From Bacteroidales bacterium (GTDB taxonomy: Bacteria; Bacteroidota; Bacteroidia; Bacteroidales; F082), in NCBI GenBank assembly GCA_017539045.1, contig JAFYHS010000009.1, positions 1-64,000 of the forward strand: a DNA stretch of 64,000 nt, written 5' to 3'. The translations under genes were made by a program, and so were the position numbers. Under the pieces are notes generated by a model, which saw nothing but the letters and a program-made list of their open reading frames with translations, was not told the origin of the DNA and searched no databases. Shown here piece after piece: positions 53,725 to 61,556 of the stretch (its first letter is position 1; each line of letters starts with the position of its first letter).

Positions 53725-54393
53725 ATGGTGTGCAGTTATCTGAAATACCTATGGAAGCGCAAGAGCGAATACAGCATCCATTCGCCTTTTGTCTATGAGT
53801 TTAGCCGTAAGGTGCTCAACGACAGCGGCTCCAACCGTGACTACGACACCATACTGCGCATCAGTCGCTTGTTGGATAAGAAGAAGTACATCAACTTCAA
53901 CCTCCGCAAGCAGAGCCGCTTGCTTTATAGGATGGTGCGATATTTTGAGCCCGATTCGGTGGTGTCGTTCGGACACATAAGCGCCTTGAACGCTACTTCG
54001 ATGGCTTTGGGCCATATGCAGACCAAGGTCTACCTGGAGGAGTCGGAGAGCTTCTTGGAGACGTTGAATTCGATGGGTGTCGTCAACGTCAACCTCATCC
54101 AACCGGCCGAGTTCGACTCCGAGCATTTCAAACGCCTCAACACGGGCTTTGTCTTCTTCAGCCGTGACTCCTTTGAGGATGACACTTGGGATTATCTTGC
54201 GGACTGCTTGAACCACAAGACCTCTGAGTCGGTGTTTGTCTTCGAGGGCATACACCGCAACCGTGACATGGAGGATGCTTGGGAAGAGATCAAGGCCAAC
54301 GAGGACGTGTCGGTCACCTTCGACCTCTTCTGTGTGGGTATGGTCTTCTTCCGTGAAGGCATTGAGAAACAGGATTTTGTATTGAAATACTAA
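53725..54393 (+). CDS. Class I SAM methyltransferase-like protein with degraded SAM motif
   Basis: This 222-residue protein aligns by eye with Bacteroidota O-methyltransferase-like proteins: SYLKYLWKRKSEYSIHSPFV at the start, LLYRMVRYFEPDSVVSFG at about 66-83, and VFVFEGIHRNRDMEDAWEEI near 172-191. In relatives the strand after YF-P leads into a glycine-rich ELGTSLG-type SAM motif. Here it reads SFGHISALNA, and the DGNH-type acidic motif has become FFSRDS. It may have lost catalysis or changed substrate. The gene lies between a secreted-protein gene (3 bases) and the adenosyltransferase gene (5 bases), in an apparent operon. Confidence 0.65.
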   Translation: MVCSYLKYLWKRKSEYSIHSPFVYEFSRKVLNDSGSNRDYDTILRISRLLDKKKYINFNLRKQSRLLYRMVRYFEPDSVVSFGHISALNATSMALGHMQTKVYLEESESFLETLNSMGVVNVNLIQPAEFDSEHFKRLNTGFVFFSRDSFEDDTWDYLADCLNHKTSESVFVFEGIHRNRDMEDAWEEIKANEDVSVTFDLFCVGMVFFREGIEKQDFVLKY

Positions 54394-54398
54394 GAGAT

Positions 54399-54959
54399 AT
54401 GAAAAACATCACTTATACCCGTACGGGCGACGAAGGCAAGACCTCGTTGATAGGGGGCTTGCGCGTCGCGAAATTTGACGACAGGGTAGAGGCTTATGGC
54501 ACTGTCGACGAGCTGAGTGCCTTCATCGGGGTGCTTTACGACCAGGAAGGCGTCACCGCCGAGATGAAGACCGTGTTGGACACCGTTCAGAACAAGTTGT
54601 TCACCATTGAGTCGCACTTCGCCTTGGACGAGAACTCCGAGGTCAAGAAAATGATCCCTGTGTTAGCTCCTGATGATGTGGCCTACTTGGAGCACGAAAT
54701 CGACGTGATGAACGAGCAGCTGCCCGAGTTGAGGAGCTTTGTCATTCCGGGTGGCAATCTCAAGGCGAGTCATGCGCATGTATGTCGTACGGTATGCCGT
54801 CGGGCCGAGCGTCAGGGATGGCGTTTGGCTGCTCAACATCCCGTCGATTCACTCGATTTGAAATACCTGAATCGCTTGTCGGATTACTTCTTTGTATTGG
54901 CAAGATTATTTGGTTTTTTAGACAAAGTTAACGAAAACAACTGGGAATCAAATAAATAA
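54399..54959 (+). CDS. Cob(I)alamin adenosyltransferase, PduO type
   Basis: This 186-residue protein has the PduO-type ATP-binding N-terminus YTRTGDEGKTSLIGG (about 5-19), AYGTVDELSAFIGVL (about 32-46) and the conserved C-terminal helix region CRTVCRRAERQGWRL and YLNRLSDYFFVLARL. It adds the adenosyl group from ATP to reduced cobalamin to make coenzyme B12. No B12 biosynthesis genes are nearby. The B12-requiring QueG enzyme in this window uses a different cobalamin form. Confidence 0.92.
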   Translation: MKNITYTRTGDEGKTSLIGGLRVAKFDDRVEAYGTVDELSAFIGVLYDQEGVTAEMKTVLDTVQNKLFTIESHFALDENSEVKKMIPVLAPDDVAYLEHEIDVMNEQLPELRSFVIPGGNLKASHAHVCRTVCRRAERQGWRLAAQHPVDSLDLKYLNRLSDYFFVLARLFGFLDKVNENNWESNK

Positions 54960-54987
54960 TTATTTTCTATTTTAGAATAAAAACCCC

Positions 54988-55017
54988 TTGTCAGTTAAGA
55001 AAATACTTGTACTTTTG
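54988..55017 (+). promoter_or_regulatory. Promoter of the DUF2795 gene
   Basis: TTG (54988-54990) and TACTTTTG (55010-55017) are 19 bases apart. Transcription from near 55024 supports the ATG at 55046 rather than the earlier in-frame codon at 55007. Confidence 0.75.
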
Positions 55018-55045
55018 CGCGCTCAAAACAAAACGAAAAAAGACT

Positions 55046-55267
55046 ATGTATTGGACACTTGAATTAGCCTCAAAATTAGAAGACGCCCCGTGGCCGGCAA
55101 CCCGTGACGAGCTATTGGATTGGGCATTGCGTACGGGCGCGCAGGAAGAGATCATCGAGAACCTTCAGGAAATCGAAGACGAGGGTGAGATCTACGAACG
55201 CATAGAGGACCTCTGGCCCGATTACCCCACGAAGGATGACTTCTTCTTCCACGAGGATGAGTACTAA
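55046..55267 (+). CDS. DUF2795 domain protein, 73 aa
   Basis: The ATG at 55046 gives 73 residues, MYWTLELASKLEDAPWPATR to the end FFFHEDEY. This matches the highly conserved small DUF2795-type protein of Bacteroidota (APWPATRDELLDWA, LQEIEDEGEIYERIEDLWPD). It is acidic and helical, with no known activity. It has its own strong promoter and terminator, so it is a single-gene unit and probably highly expressed. Confidence 0.85.
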   Translation: MYWTLELASKLEDAPWPATRDELLDWALRTGAQEEIIENLQEIEDEGEIYERIEDLWPDYPTKDDFFFHEDEY

Positions 55268-55287
55268 ATAAGTTAGTAAAAAGTAAG

Positions 55288-55322
55288 AAAAGGCTTTCAA
55301 GGTTCTTGGGAGCCTTTTTTTT
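55288..55322 (+). terminator. Intrinsic terminator after the DUF2795 gene
   Basis: AAAAGGCT (55288-55295) and AGCCTTTT (55311-55318) form the stem, followed by a T run. Confidence 0.85.
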
Positions 55323-55346
55323 GATGTCTAATCCTGTTACACTAAA

Positions 55347-55904
55347 ATGTCCATCGTTTTTTCCAACCGTCTCAAAACCGCCGCCCAACTCACCAGAGGC
55401 CTCTTTTTGACCGACAATAATCGGTCGCCATGGGGCCGTGTGTGGCAACTGTTCTCCAGGTTCACTTGGGAGTTGCCACAGACCCTCGTGGGATGGCTCT
55501 ATTCGGTGGGAAGGGCTTTGGCGGGACAGATTGACCATGTTGATACTTTAGGCGGCATCACTTTTGCGACGAAGTCGTCGTGCGCCTACCTCATGGGTGT
55601 GTCGCTGGGCACTTTCGTCGACCTGTGGACGGTACCGTGGATGCGAGGTGAAGGGGAGGGTTTTGTCCTCGCCAACCCAATCTGCCAGCACGAATTCGGC
55701 CATACCGCCGATAGCCGACGCTTCGGCTGGTTCTATCTCCCCTTTATCGGGCTGCCTAGCCTGCTGAGCACCCTCGGCAAAGGCGACCACAACGCGTTTT
55801 GGACCGAGATACGTGCCAACCGTCATGCTAAACGGTATTTTTCGAAGAACTATGCCATCGCTTGGGACGAGATGGGATATCCTACCCAAACAGGTCTCGC
55901 ATAG
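55347..55904 (+). CDS. Stand-alone predicted metalloprotease with HEFGH motif
   Basis: This 185-residue protein has no signal peptide. Its centre reads ICQHEFGHTADSRRFGWFYL (about 111-130), with HExxH, then PFIGLPSLLS. About 30 residues after the motif come HNAFWTEIRANRHAKRYF, where the Glu could be the third zinc ligand. The HExGH-x-PSLLS-x-E layout is like the metallopeptidase domains at the C-terminus of some Bacteroidota RHS or polymorphic toxins, but here it stands alone. No immunity gene or RHS core is nearby. Residues 70-95 are hydrophobic and may contact the membrane. Confidence 0.6.
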   Translation: MSIVFSNRLKTAAQLTRGLFLTDNNRSPWGRVWQLFSRFTWELPQTLVGWLYSVGRALAGQIDHVDTLGGITFATKSSCAYLMGVSLGTFVDLWTVPWMRGEGEGFVLANPICQHEFGHTADSRRFGWFYLPFIGLPSLLSTLGKGDHNAFWTEIRANRHAKRYFSKNYAIAWDEMGYPTQTGLA

Positions 55905-55973
55905 AATAATCTCACTACAATTGGTTTTATTGCGTTTTTTTAGAAAAGATTAGGGCTTGTATGCGTTTTTCCT

Positions 55974-55981
55974 TATCTTTG
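55974..55981 (+). promoter_or_regulatory. Minus-7 box of the hypB operon
   Basis: TATCTTTG fits TAnnTTTG. A start near 55988 leaves about 18 bases before the ATG at 56006 and argues against the ATG at 55961. Confidence 0.65.
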
Positions 55982-56005
55982 CAAAAATATATAAACCAAA
56001 TTTTT

Positions 56006-56680
56006 ATGGACGAAGTTAGAGTTATCGAGATCAAGAAAAGTGTCTTCGAAGATAACGATAAGGATGCCAATGCTTTACGTAATGAACTGAAAGCGAAAGG
56101 TGTATTCCTTCTTAACTTGATGTCGGCCCCAGGAAGTGGGAAGACGACGACCCTTATACAAACTCTCAATCGCATCAAGGAGAAGGTGCGTGTGGCAGTG
56201 ATGGAAGCCGACATCGACAGCGACGTGGATGCCGTCAAGATTGTGGAAGCCACAGGTGTCCCGTCCATCCAGCTCCATACAGGCGGCATGTGCCACCTCG
56301 ATGCGGAGATGACTCGTCAGGGTCTCAACAACGTGGCCTTGAAAGATGTGGATCTGGTCGTTCTCGAAAACGTGGGCAATCTGGTATGCCCCGCCGAATT
56401 TGACACAGGAGCAGTCCGCAATGCGATGATTCTCTCCGTGCCGGAAGGCGACGACAAACCGCTGAAATATCCTTTGATGTTCACGGTTTGTGACCTCGTT
56501 CTGATTAACAAGATGGATGTCATGCCGTACTTCGATTTTGACCTCGAACGCTGCAAATCTTACATCCACCAGCGTAATCCCAAAGCACAAGTCATCCCCA
56601 TCTGCGCCAAGACAGGGGAGGGCGTGGATGCCTTCGTCCAATGGCTCCTCACCGAGGTCAACGCCTGGAAAAACAACTGA
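56006..56680 (+). CDS. hypB: Nickel-delivery GTPase HypB
   Basis: The ATG at 56006 gives 224 residues. The P-loop is SAPGSGKTTTLI (about 40-51). The metal-site Cys-His pair is in TGGMCHLDAEM (about 93-103), the switch region is VGNLVCPAEFDTGAV, and the guanine-specificity motif is NKMD. There is no His-rich nickel-storage N-terminus. HypB uses GTP to help HypA put nickel into NiFe hydrogenases. It is the first gene of a five-gene unit with a Fe-S oxidoreductase, hypA and two membrane proteins. No hydrogenase or hypC-F gene is in the window, so the nickel client is unknown. Confidence 0.92.
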   Translation: MDEVRVIEIKKSVFEDNDKDANALRNELKAKGVFLLNLMSAPGSGKTTTLIQTLNRIKEKVRVAVMEADIDSDVDAVKIVEATGVPSIQLHTGGMCHLDAEMTRQGLNNVALKDVDLVVLENVGNLVCPAEFDTGAVRNAMILSVPEGDDKPLKYPLMFTVCDLVLINKMDVMPYFDFDLERCKSYIHQRNPKAQVIPICAKTGEGVDAFVQWLLTEVNAWKNN

Positions 56681-56723
56681 TAACTGAACAACTCCAAACT
56701 GACAACTCCAAACTGATAATATT

Positions 56724-59549
56724 ATGCCCGAAATGTCAACCAAATTTGTCCCCAAGCATAAAGGAGACAAAAACCCCAACCCGAAACTGCTGAAGTTTGT
56801 TCAAAAGGTCACCGACCGCATCCCTGGTAAGATCAAGATGACCAGCGATGCCCCAGAGTATTGGGGCTTGGCGTGTATCTTTGAAGATGAGATGGATGCC
56901 ACCACCCGCGAGGCTTCGCTCGACCTACTGTTGGATATGCTGCCTGGTAAACCTTTGAAGGTGCGTGAACACCGTACCTACCAGCTGCTCCATGAATGGA
57001 ACGCTAAGAAACACTACACTCCCGACGACGCTTCTTTCGACGAGCTGCTCGACAAACTGTCCTATTTTGGGATGCTGGAGTACGACTATGGCGACAAATA
57101 CACCAAGGAAGGCCCCGTGGCAGGAACCACCTACAACCGCGAAGACCGTATCTACTGGGTGCCGATGTTCGTCCCAGGTTCGGCTGAATATACCAACATG
57201 AATACAGACCTGATGGACCGCCATCCCGAGCTGGCCATGTTTTTCGAACGAATGACGTTCTTGCCCTTGGAGAAGATCACGCCTAGCATCCCCATGGGTG
57301 GCGCAGGCATCGGCATGCATGTCATCCCTGTGGAGAAGGCCATCAATATGGAAAACCAAAGTGTTGATATCGAGCATATTTCCTATTGGTTGAAGCGCTA
57401 TGAAGGCCATCTGGCAGTGGGCATTTGCTCTTGCCGCTATGGCCGAAAGAAACTTGACGAGGGCTGCGCCGACGATTACCGTGACTGGTGCATCGGCGTG
57501 GGCGACATGGCCGAATACCTTGCCGAGACGGGTCGTGGACACTTCATCACCTACGATGAGGCTATGGCGATCCTGAAAAAGGCCGAGGACAATGGCTTTG
57601 TGCATCAAATAACCAACGTCGACGGCGAAGGCAAGATTTTCGCTATATGCAATTGCAATGTCAAGATCTGTAATGCATTGCGCACCTCACAGTTGTTCAA
57701 TACACCTAACATGTCGAGAAGCGCTTACGTGGCCAAGGTTGACCCGAAGAACTGTGTGGCCTGTGGGCGTTGCGTGGAATACTGCCCCGCTGGCGCTGTC
57801 AGGCTGGGACAGAAGCTCTGTACCAAACATGGCGAACAAACCTATCCCAAACAGGAGCTTCCCGATGCCAAGAAATGGGGTCCGCATAAATGGACGGAAG
57901 ACTACCGCGACAAGAACCGCATCAACTGCTATCCGACGGGTACCGCACCCTGTAAGACAGCCTGCCCAGCCCACATCGCCGTGCAAGGTTATCTGAAGAA
58001 AGCTGCTGAAGGCAAGTATAAGGAAGCCTTGGAACTCATCAAGCGCGAGAACCCCTTCCCAGCGGTCTGTGGTCGCGTGTGCAACCGTCGTTGCGAGGAT
58101 GCCTGCACCCGTGGCACCATCGATCAGCCCATTGCCATCGATGCCGTCAAGAAATTCATCGCTGAGCAGGATCTCAATGCCGACACGCGCTTTGTGCCCG
58201 AGATCAATATCGCGTCGAGCGTCATTGAGCGTTGGGACGAGAAGATCGCTGTCATCGGTGGTGGCCCTGCCGGTTTGAGTTGTGCTTATTATCTCGCCAC
58301 GATGGGCTATTATCCCACAGTGTTCGAGAAGAATGATATTCCAGGAGGCATGTTGCAATACGGCATCCCTTCCTATAAACTTGACAAAGAGGTGATCAAG
58401 GCTGAAATCGACATCATGCGCGAGATTGGCGTTGACATCAAGACAGGCGTGGAAGTCGGCAAAGACATTACCATCCAACAGCTGCGCGAGCAAGGCTATA
58501 AAGGCTTCTATGTGGCCATCGGTTGTCAAGGTGGCAAGCTGCCTGGCATCCCTGGTGAGACCATGTCGGGTACAACCACGGCTATCGATTTCCTCCATCA
58601 AGCCAACTGCGGCCAGGTGAAGGTGGGTGGCAAAGTGGTCGTCGTCGGCGGTGGCAATGTGGCCATCGACGCAGCTCGTGTGGCCAAGTGCAGTGGTGCC
58701 GAAACGGTGACGATGCTCTCGCTGGAGACGGAAGACATCATGCCCGCCTCACTCGAGGAACGCCGCGAAGCCCGCGAAGACGGTGTGGTGATCAATCCTG
58801 GTTGGGGACCGAAAGAAGTGCTCGGCGAAGGCAAGGTCAGCGGCATCGTATTCAAGAAATGCACCTCGGTGTACGACAACGAGCATCGTTTTGCACCTCA
58901 ATATGATGAGAACGAACTTATTACCTTGGACGCCGATATGGTCATCTTCGCCATCGGTCAGACGGTCATTTTGAAGGACCTGCTGAAAGACACCAAGGTG
59001 GAGTTCTTCCGTGGTGTGTATCCCGTGGCCGACAAGTTGACCTATCAGACCGCCGAAGCCGACATTTTTGTGGGTGGCGACTGCTATACCGGTCCTAAAT
59101 TCGCCATCGATGCCATCGCAGCTGGTAAGGAAGCCGCTGAGAGTCTGCACCGCTATGTGCAGCACGGACACATGACCATCGGACGCAACCGCCGCGACTT
59201 CATCGAACTCGACAAAGACGATATCATGGTGGAGTCGTACGACAATGGCTCGCGTCAGGTGGAAGGCGTGGCTGCCAAGGAGAATCCCTTCGGTGAATAT
59301 ATGGTGACCCTCAGCGAAGAACAGGTGCGTAAGGAGACTGCCCGTTGCTTGAGCTGTGGTGCTTCCGTCGTCGACGAGAACCGCTGCATCGGCTGTGGCA
59401 TCTGTACTACCAAGTGCGGTTTCGATGCTATCCATCTCTATCGCGACCACCCAGAGGCTTCCCACATGGTCACCTCTGAGGACAAGTTCAGAGCCATTCT
59501 ACCTTATATGCTCAAACGTACTGGTAAAATCATCTTTGGCAAAAAGTAA
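56724..59549 (+). CDS. Large Fe-S/FAD/NAD(P)-binding oxidoreductase between hypB and hypA (941 aa)
   Basis: The N-terminal 330 residues hold Cys clusters CSCRYGRKKLDEGC (about 234-247) and CNCNVKIC (about 309-316). A 4Fe-4S motif CVACGRCVEYCP (about 346-357) follows, then a GltD-like part with CKTACPAH (about 409), CGRVCNRRCEDACTRG (about 448) and the FAD site VIGGGPAGLSCAYYLA (about 509). The NAD(P) site VVVVGGGNVAIDAARVA lies near 637, and a C-terminal ferredoxin domain has CIGCGICTTKCGF (about 888). It should move electrons between NAD(P)H and ferredoxin or another Fe-S partner. The N-terminal third is the least familiar part. The unit hypB, this gene, hypA suggests a nickel-linked redox function. 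Confidence 0.8.
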   Translation: MPEMSTKFVPKHKGDKNPNPKLLKFVQKVTDRIPGKIKMTSDAPEYWGLACIFEDEMDATTREASLDLLLDMLPGKPLKVREHRTYQLLHEWNAKKHYTPDDASFDELLDKLSYFGMLEYDYGDKYTKEGPVAGTTYNREDRIYWVPMFVPGSAEYTNMNTDLMDRHPELAMFFERMTFLPLEKITPSIPMGGAGIGMHVIPVEKAINMENQSVDIEHISYWLKRYEGHLAVGICSCRYGRKKLDEGCADDYRDWCIGVGDMAEYLAETGRGHFITYDEAMAILKKAEDNGFVHQITNVDGEGKIFAICNCNVKICNALRTSQLFNTPNMSRSAYVAKVDPKNCVACGRCVEYCPAGAVRLGQKLCTKHGEQTYPKQELPDAKKWGPHKWTEDYRDKNRINCYPTGTAPCKTACPAHIAVQGYLKKAAEGKYKEALELIKRENPFPAVCGRVCNRRCEDACTRGTIDQPIAIDAVKKFIAEQDLNADTRFVPEINIASSVIERWDEKIAVIGGGPAGLSCAYYLATMGYYPTVFEKNDIPGGMLQYGIPSYKLDKEVIKAEIDIMREIGVDIKTGVEVGKDITIQQLREQGYKGFYVAIGCQGGKLPGIPGETMSGTTTAIDFLHQANCGQVKVGGKVVVVGGGNVAIDAARVAKCSGAETVTMLSLETEDIMPASLEERREAREDGVVINPGWGPKEVLGEGKVSGIVFKKCTSVYDNEHRFAPQYDENELITLDADMVIFAIGQTVILKDLLKDTKVEFFRGVYPVADKLTYQTAEADIFVGGDCYTGPKFAIDAIAAGKEAAESLHRYVQHGHMTIGRNRRDFIELDKDDIMVESYDNGSRQVEGVAAKENPFGEYMVTLSEEQVRKETARCLSCGASVVDENRCIGCGICTTKCGFDAIHLYRDHPEASHMVTSEDKFRAILPYMLKRTGKIIFGKK

Positions 59550-59558
59550 TCTATTGTC

Positions 59559-59900
59559 ATGCACGAACTGGGAATCGTATTCTATATCGTCAAGGACGTC
59601 AAGCAGGTGGCCGAAGAAAACCATGTGGAGCATGTCTCCAGCGTGGTGATGGACATCGGTGAGGTGTCGACCGTGGTGCCGCATCTGCTCACCGATTGTT
59701 GGCGCTGGGCTGCCGATAAGGAAGACCTCCTTTGGGGTTGTGAGATGAAAGTCAACACCATCCCTGCGGTTACGCTTTGTGGCGACTGTAACAAGGAATA
59801 CAAAACGGTCAAGTTTGGCAAGACATGTCCCTATTGTAACAGCAAAAACACCTGGCTGTTGCAGGGCAATGAAGTGGAAATCAATAGTATCATTGTTTAG
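59559..59900 (+). CDS. hypA: Nickel metallochaperone HypA
   Basis: This 113-residue protein begins MHELGI, with the nickel-binding His2 that requires this exact start. The zinc-finger domain has CGDC (about 74-77) and CPYC (about 90-93). It collects nickel and passes it on, with HypB, to a nickel enzyme. It follows the oxidoreductase gene by 9 bases. The domain linking the two motifs has normal HypA length. Confidence 0.92.
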   Translation: MHELGIVFYIVKDVKQVAEENHVEHVSSVVMDIGEVSTVVPHLLTDCWRWAADKEDLLWGCEMKVNTIPAVTLCGDCNKEYKTVKFGKTCPYCNSKNTWLLQGNEVEINSIIV

Positions 59901-59926
59901 TATTTAATCATAAAATCTTAATAATC

Positions 59927-60283
59927 ATGTCGTGTTTTATCGTCCCTTTAACGCAAGCCATCGCTACTAGCGCTTACCGCAAAACGCATAAGAATACCAT
60001 CGAAAGCGCTGAAGCATCGGTGCTCAAACGCAACCTGCCCGCTTTGGAAAAGATGCTTTGGGGTGGCTCGGTGATGCTCGTCGTGGATCATATTATCAAC
60101 GGAGAGGTCACATGGCGCTATCCTTTCTTTACCGCTTTGGAAGAAGCGGGAGGCCTTCAGGTAATGCTCCATGAGATGCTTACTGTAGGCCTGCCCATGT
60201 CAATCGTTCTGACGGCAGTGTGGGTGGGCTATGCCATCCTGAAAGAGCGCAAGAATAGAATTACTGTAACAAATGTTAAATAA
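59927..60283 (+). CDS. Small membrane protein of the hyp cluster, 118 aa, unknown function
   Basis: This 118-residue protein has a hydrophobic start (FIVPLTQAIATSAY), a central short membrane segment (LWGGSVMLVVDHIINGEV) and a C-terminal transmembrane helix (GLPMSIVLTAVWVGYAILKE), followed by a basic tail. A His (VDHIING) and Glu/His (MLHEMLTVG) sit near membrane edges and could bind metal, but this is a guess. It is placed between hypA and the DUF5692 gene with 17-26-base gaps, so it is cotranscribed and may pair with DUF5692. Confidence 0.65.
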   Translation: MSCFIVPLTQAIATSAYRKTHKNTIESAEASVLKRNLPALEKMLWGGSVMLVVDHIINGEVTWRYPFFTALEEAGGLQVMLHEMLTVGLPMSIVLTAVWVGYAILKERKNRITVTNVK

Positions 60284-60300
60284 TTAAAAATCATTGCACT

Positions 60301-61404
60301 ATGTTTTTCCAAGTGTATGGGGCTAATGCCCTGTCTCAGTGGGGAATGATGCTCGTTGTCCTCGCTGGTCTTATCTTACTGAACGAGTTTGCCCGTCGCA
60401 CCAAGTTCGGCGGTATCTTTACTTTCTTGGTCGTTCCCGTTGCTTTGACGGCTTACTTCCTTGCCATCTGGCTTGGAGTCCGCAGCGGAGCACAGTGGGC
60501 GTTGGAAAACCAGACCCATGTCTATATGCAAGGCTGGTTCCATTATGCCAAGCTTTATGCAGCCACGGCTGGGTGTATCGGCTTTATGATGATCAAATAC
60601 AAATGGGGCATCGGCGCCAAGCACTGGTTCAAGCCTTTCCCATTCATCATCGTGGCTATCAACATCCTGATTGCCTGCGTCTCTGACTTCGAGAGCGCTG
60701 TGATGGGATGGAACAAGTGGTGGCTTACCTCCGAAGGCGTTTGGCAATACGGTGGTTGGCACAATGTCTTTAATGGTGTTGCCGGTTTGTTCAACATCTT
60801 CTGTATGACCGCTTGGTGGAATGTGTATGGTTCCAAGGACAAGAAAGACATGATTTGGGCCGACATGACCTGGGTCTACATCGTCATCTATGACATTTGG
60901 AACTTTGCCTACACATACAACTGCCTGCCGACGCACAGCTGGTACTGCGGTATCGCCCTGTTGCTGGCTCCTACGGTGGCTGCTCTGCTGTGGAACCGTG
61001 GTGGCTGGATCCAGAACCGTGCCAACACCTTGGCCATCTGGTGCATGTTCGCACAGGTGTTCCCGCTCTTCCAGGAGACCTTCAAAGACGGTCGTCAATG
61101 GTTCAGCTGGGCTACACTTCCTGTTCTCTATCCTGAAGGTGTCACCACCATTGAGAAGCTGTACGCTGCAGGCGGACAGGCGGCCGTTGACGGCATTGTG
61201 GGCACTACCGTAGATCCTTCCGTCGTAGCGGCCAATCCTACCATGATGATGGTGATCAGCACACTCGCTCTGATAGTGAACATCGTTGCACTTTGCTACA
61301 TCATCTCGGTTTCCAAGAAACGTCACATCAACCCGTACAAGGAAGACGTCTTCGTCAACCAGAAGTACTACAAAGACGCCATGGCTCGTGCCGATGTCGA
61401 TTGA
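60301..61404 (+). CDS. DUF5692 family polytopic membrane protein
   Basis: This 367-residue protein has about eight membrane helices, starting YGANALSQWGMMLVVLAGLI. It is rich in Trp (KHWFKPFPF, WNKWWLTSEGVWQYGGWHNV, WADMTWVYIVIYDIWNFAY) and ends in a soluble basic tail (SVSKKRHINPYKEDVF). It matches what I recall of DUF5692, a membrane family without known function. The His residues in HNVFNG and THSWYCG could be metal or haem ligands (a guess). It is the last gene of the hypB operon, followed by a strong terminator. Confidence 0.7.
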   Translation: MFFQVYGANALSQWGMMLVVLAGLILLNEFARRTKFGGIFTFLVVPVALTAYFLAIWLGVRSGAQWALENQTHVYMQGWFHYAKLYAATAGCIGFMMIKYKWGIGAKHWFKPFPFIIVAINILIACVSDFESAVMGWNKWWLTSEGVWQYGGWHNVFNGVAGLFNIFCMTAWWNVYGSKDKKDMIWADMTWVYIVIYDIWNFAYTYNCLPTHSWYCGIALLLAPTVAALLWNRGGWIQNRANTLAIWCMFAQVFPLFQETFKDGRQWFSWATLPVLYPEGVTTIEKLYAAGGQAAVDGIVGTTVDPSVVAANPTMMMVISTLALIVNIVALCYIISVSKKRHINPYKEDVFVNQKYYKDAMARADVD

Positions 61405-61426
61405 TGTTGCAACCTATTTAAAGCAT

Positions 61427-61456
61427 AAAAGTCCGCAGACAACTGCGGACTTTTTT
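61427..61456 (+). terminator. Intrinsic terminator of the hypB operon
   Basis: AAAAGTCCGCAG (61427-61438) and CTGCGGACTTTT (61443-61454) form a 12-bp perfect stem with loop ACAA and a T run. Confidence 0.92.
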
Positions 61457-61512
61457 GTTTGCCTCATAATACAATTTGTTTGCTTTAATTATGCTTTGAT
61501 TGATTAATTCCG

Positions 61513-61520
61513 TATCTTTG
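61513..61520 (+). promoter_or_regulatory. Minus-7 box of the two-domain acyltransferase gene
   Basis: TATCTTTG fits TAnnTTTG. A start near 61527 lies 30 bases before the ATG at 61557. Confidence 0.65.
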
Positions 61521-61556
61521 CCGTTTGAAACCTAAAACTCGACGGGCTCGATAACC

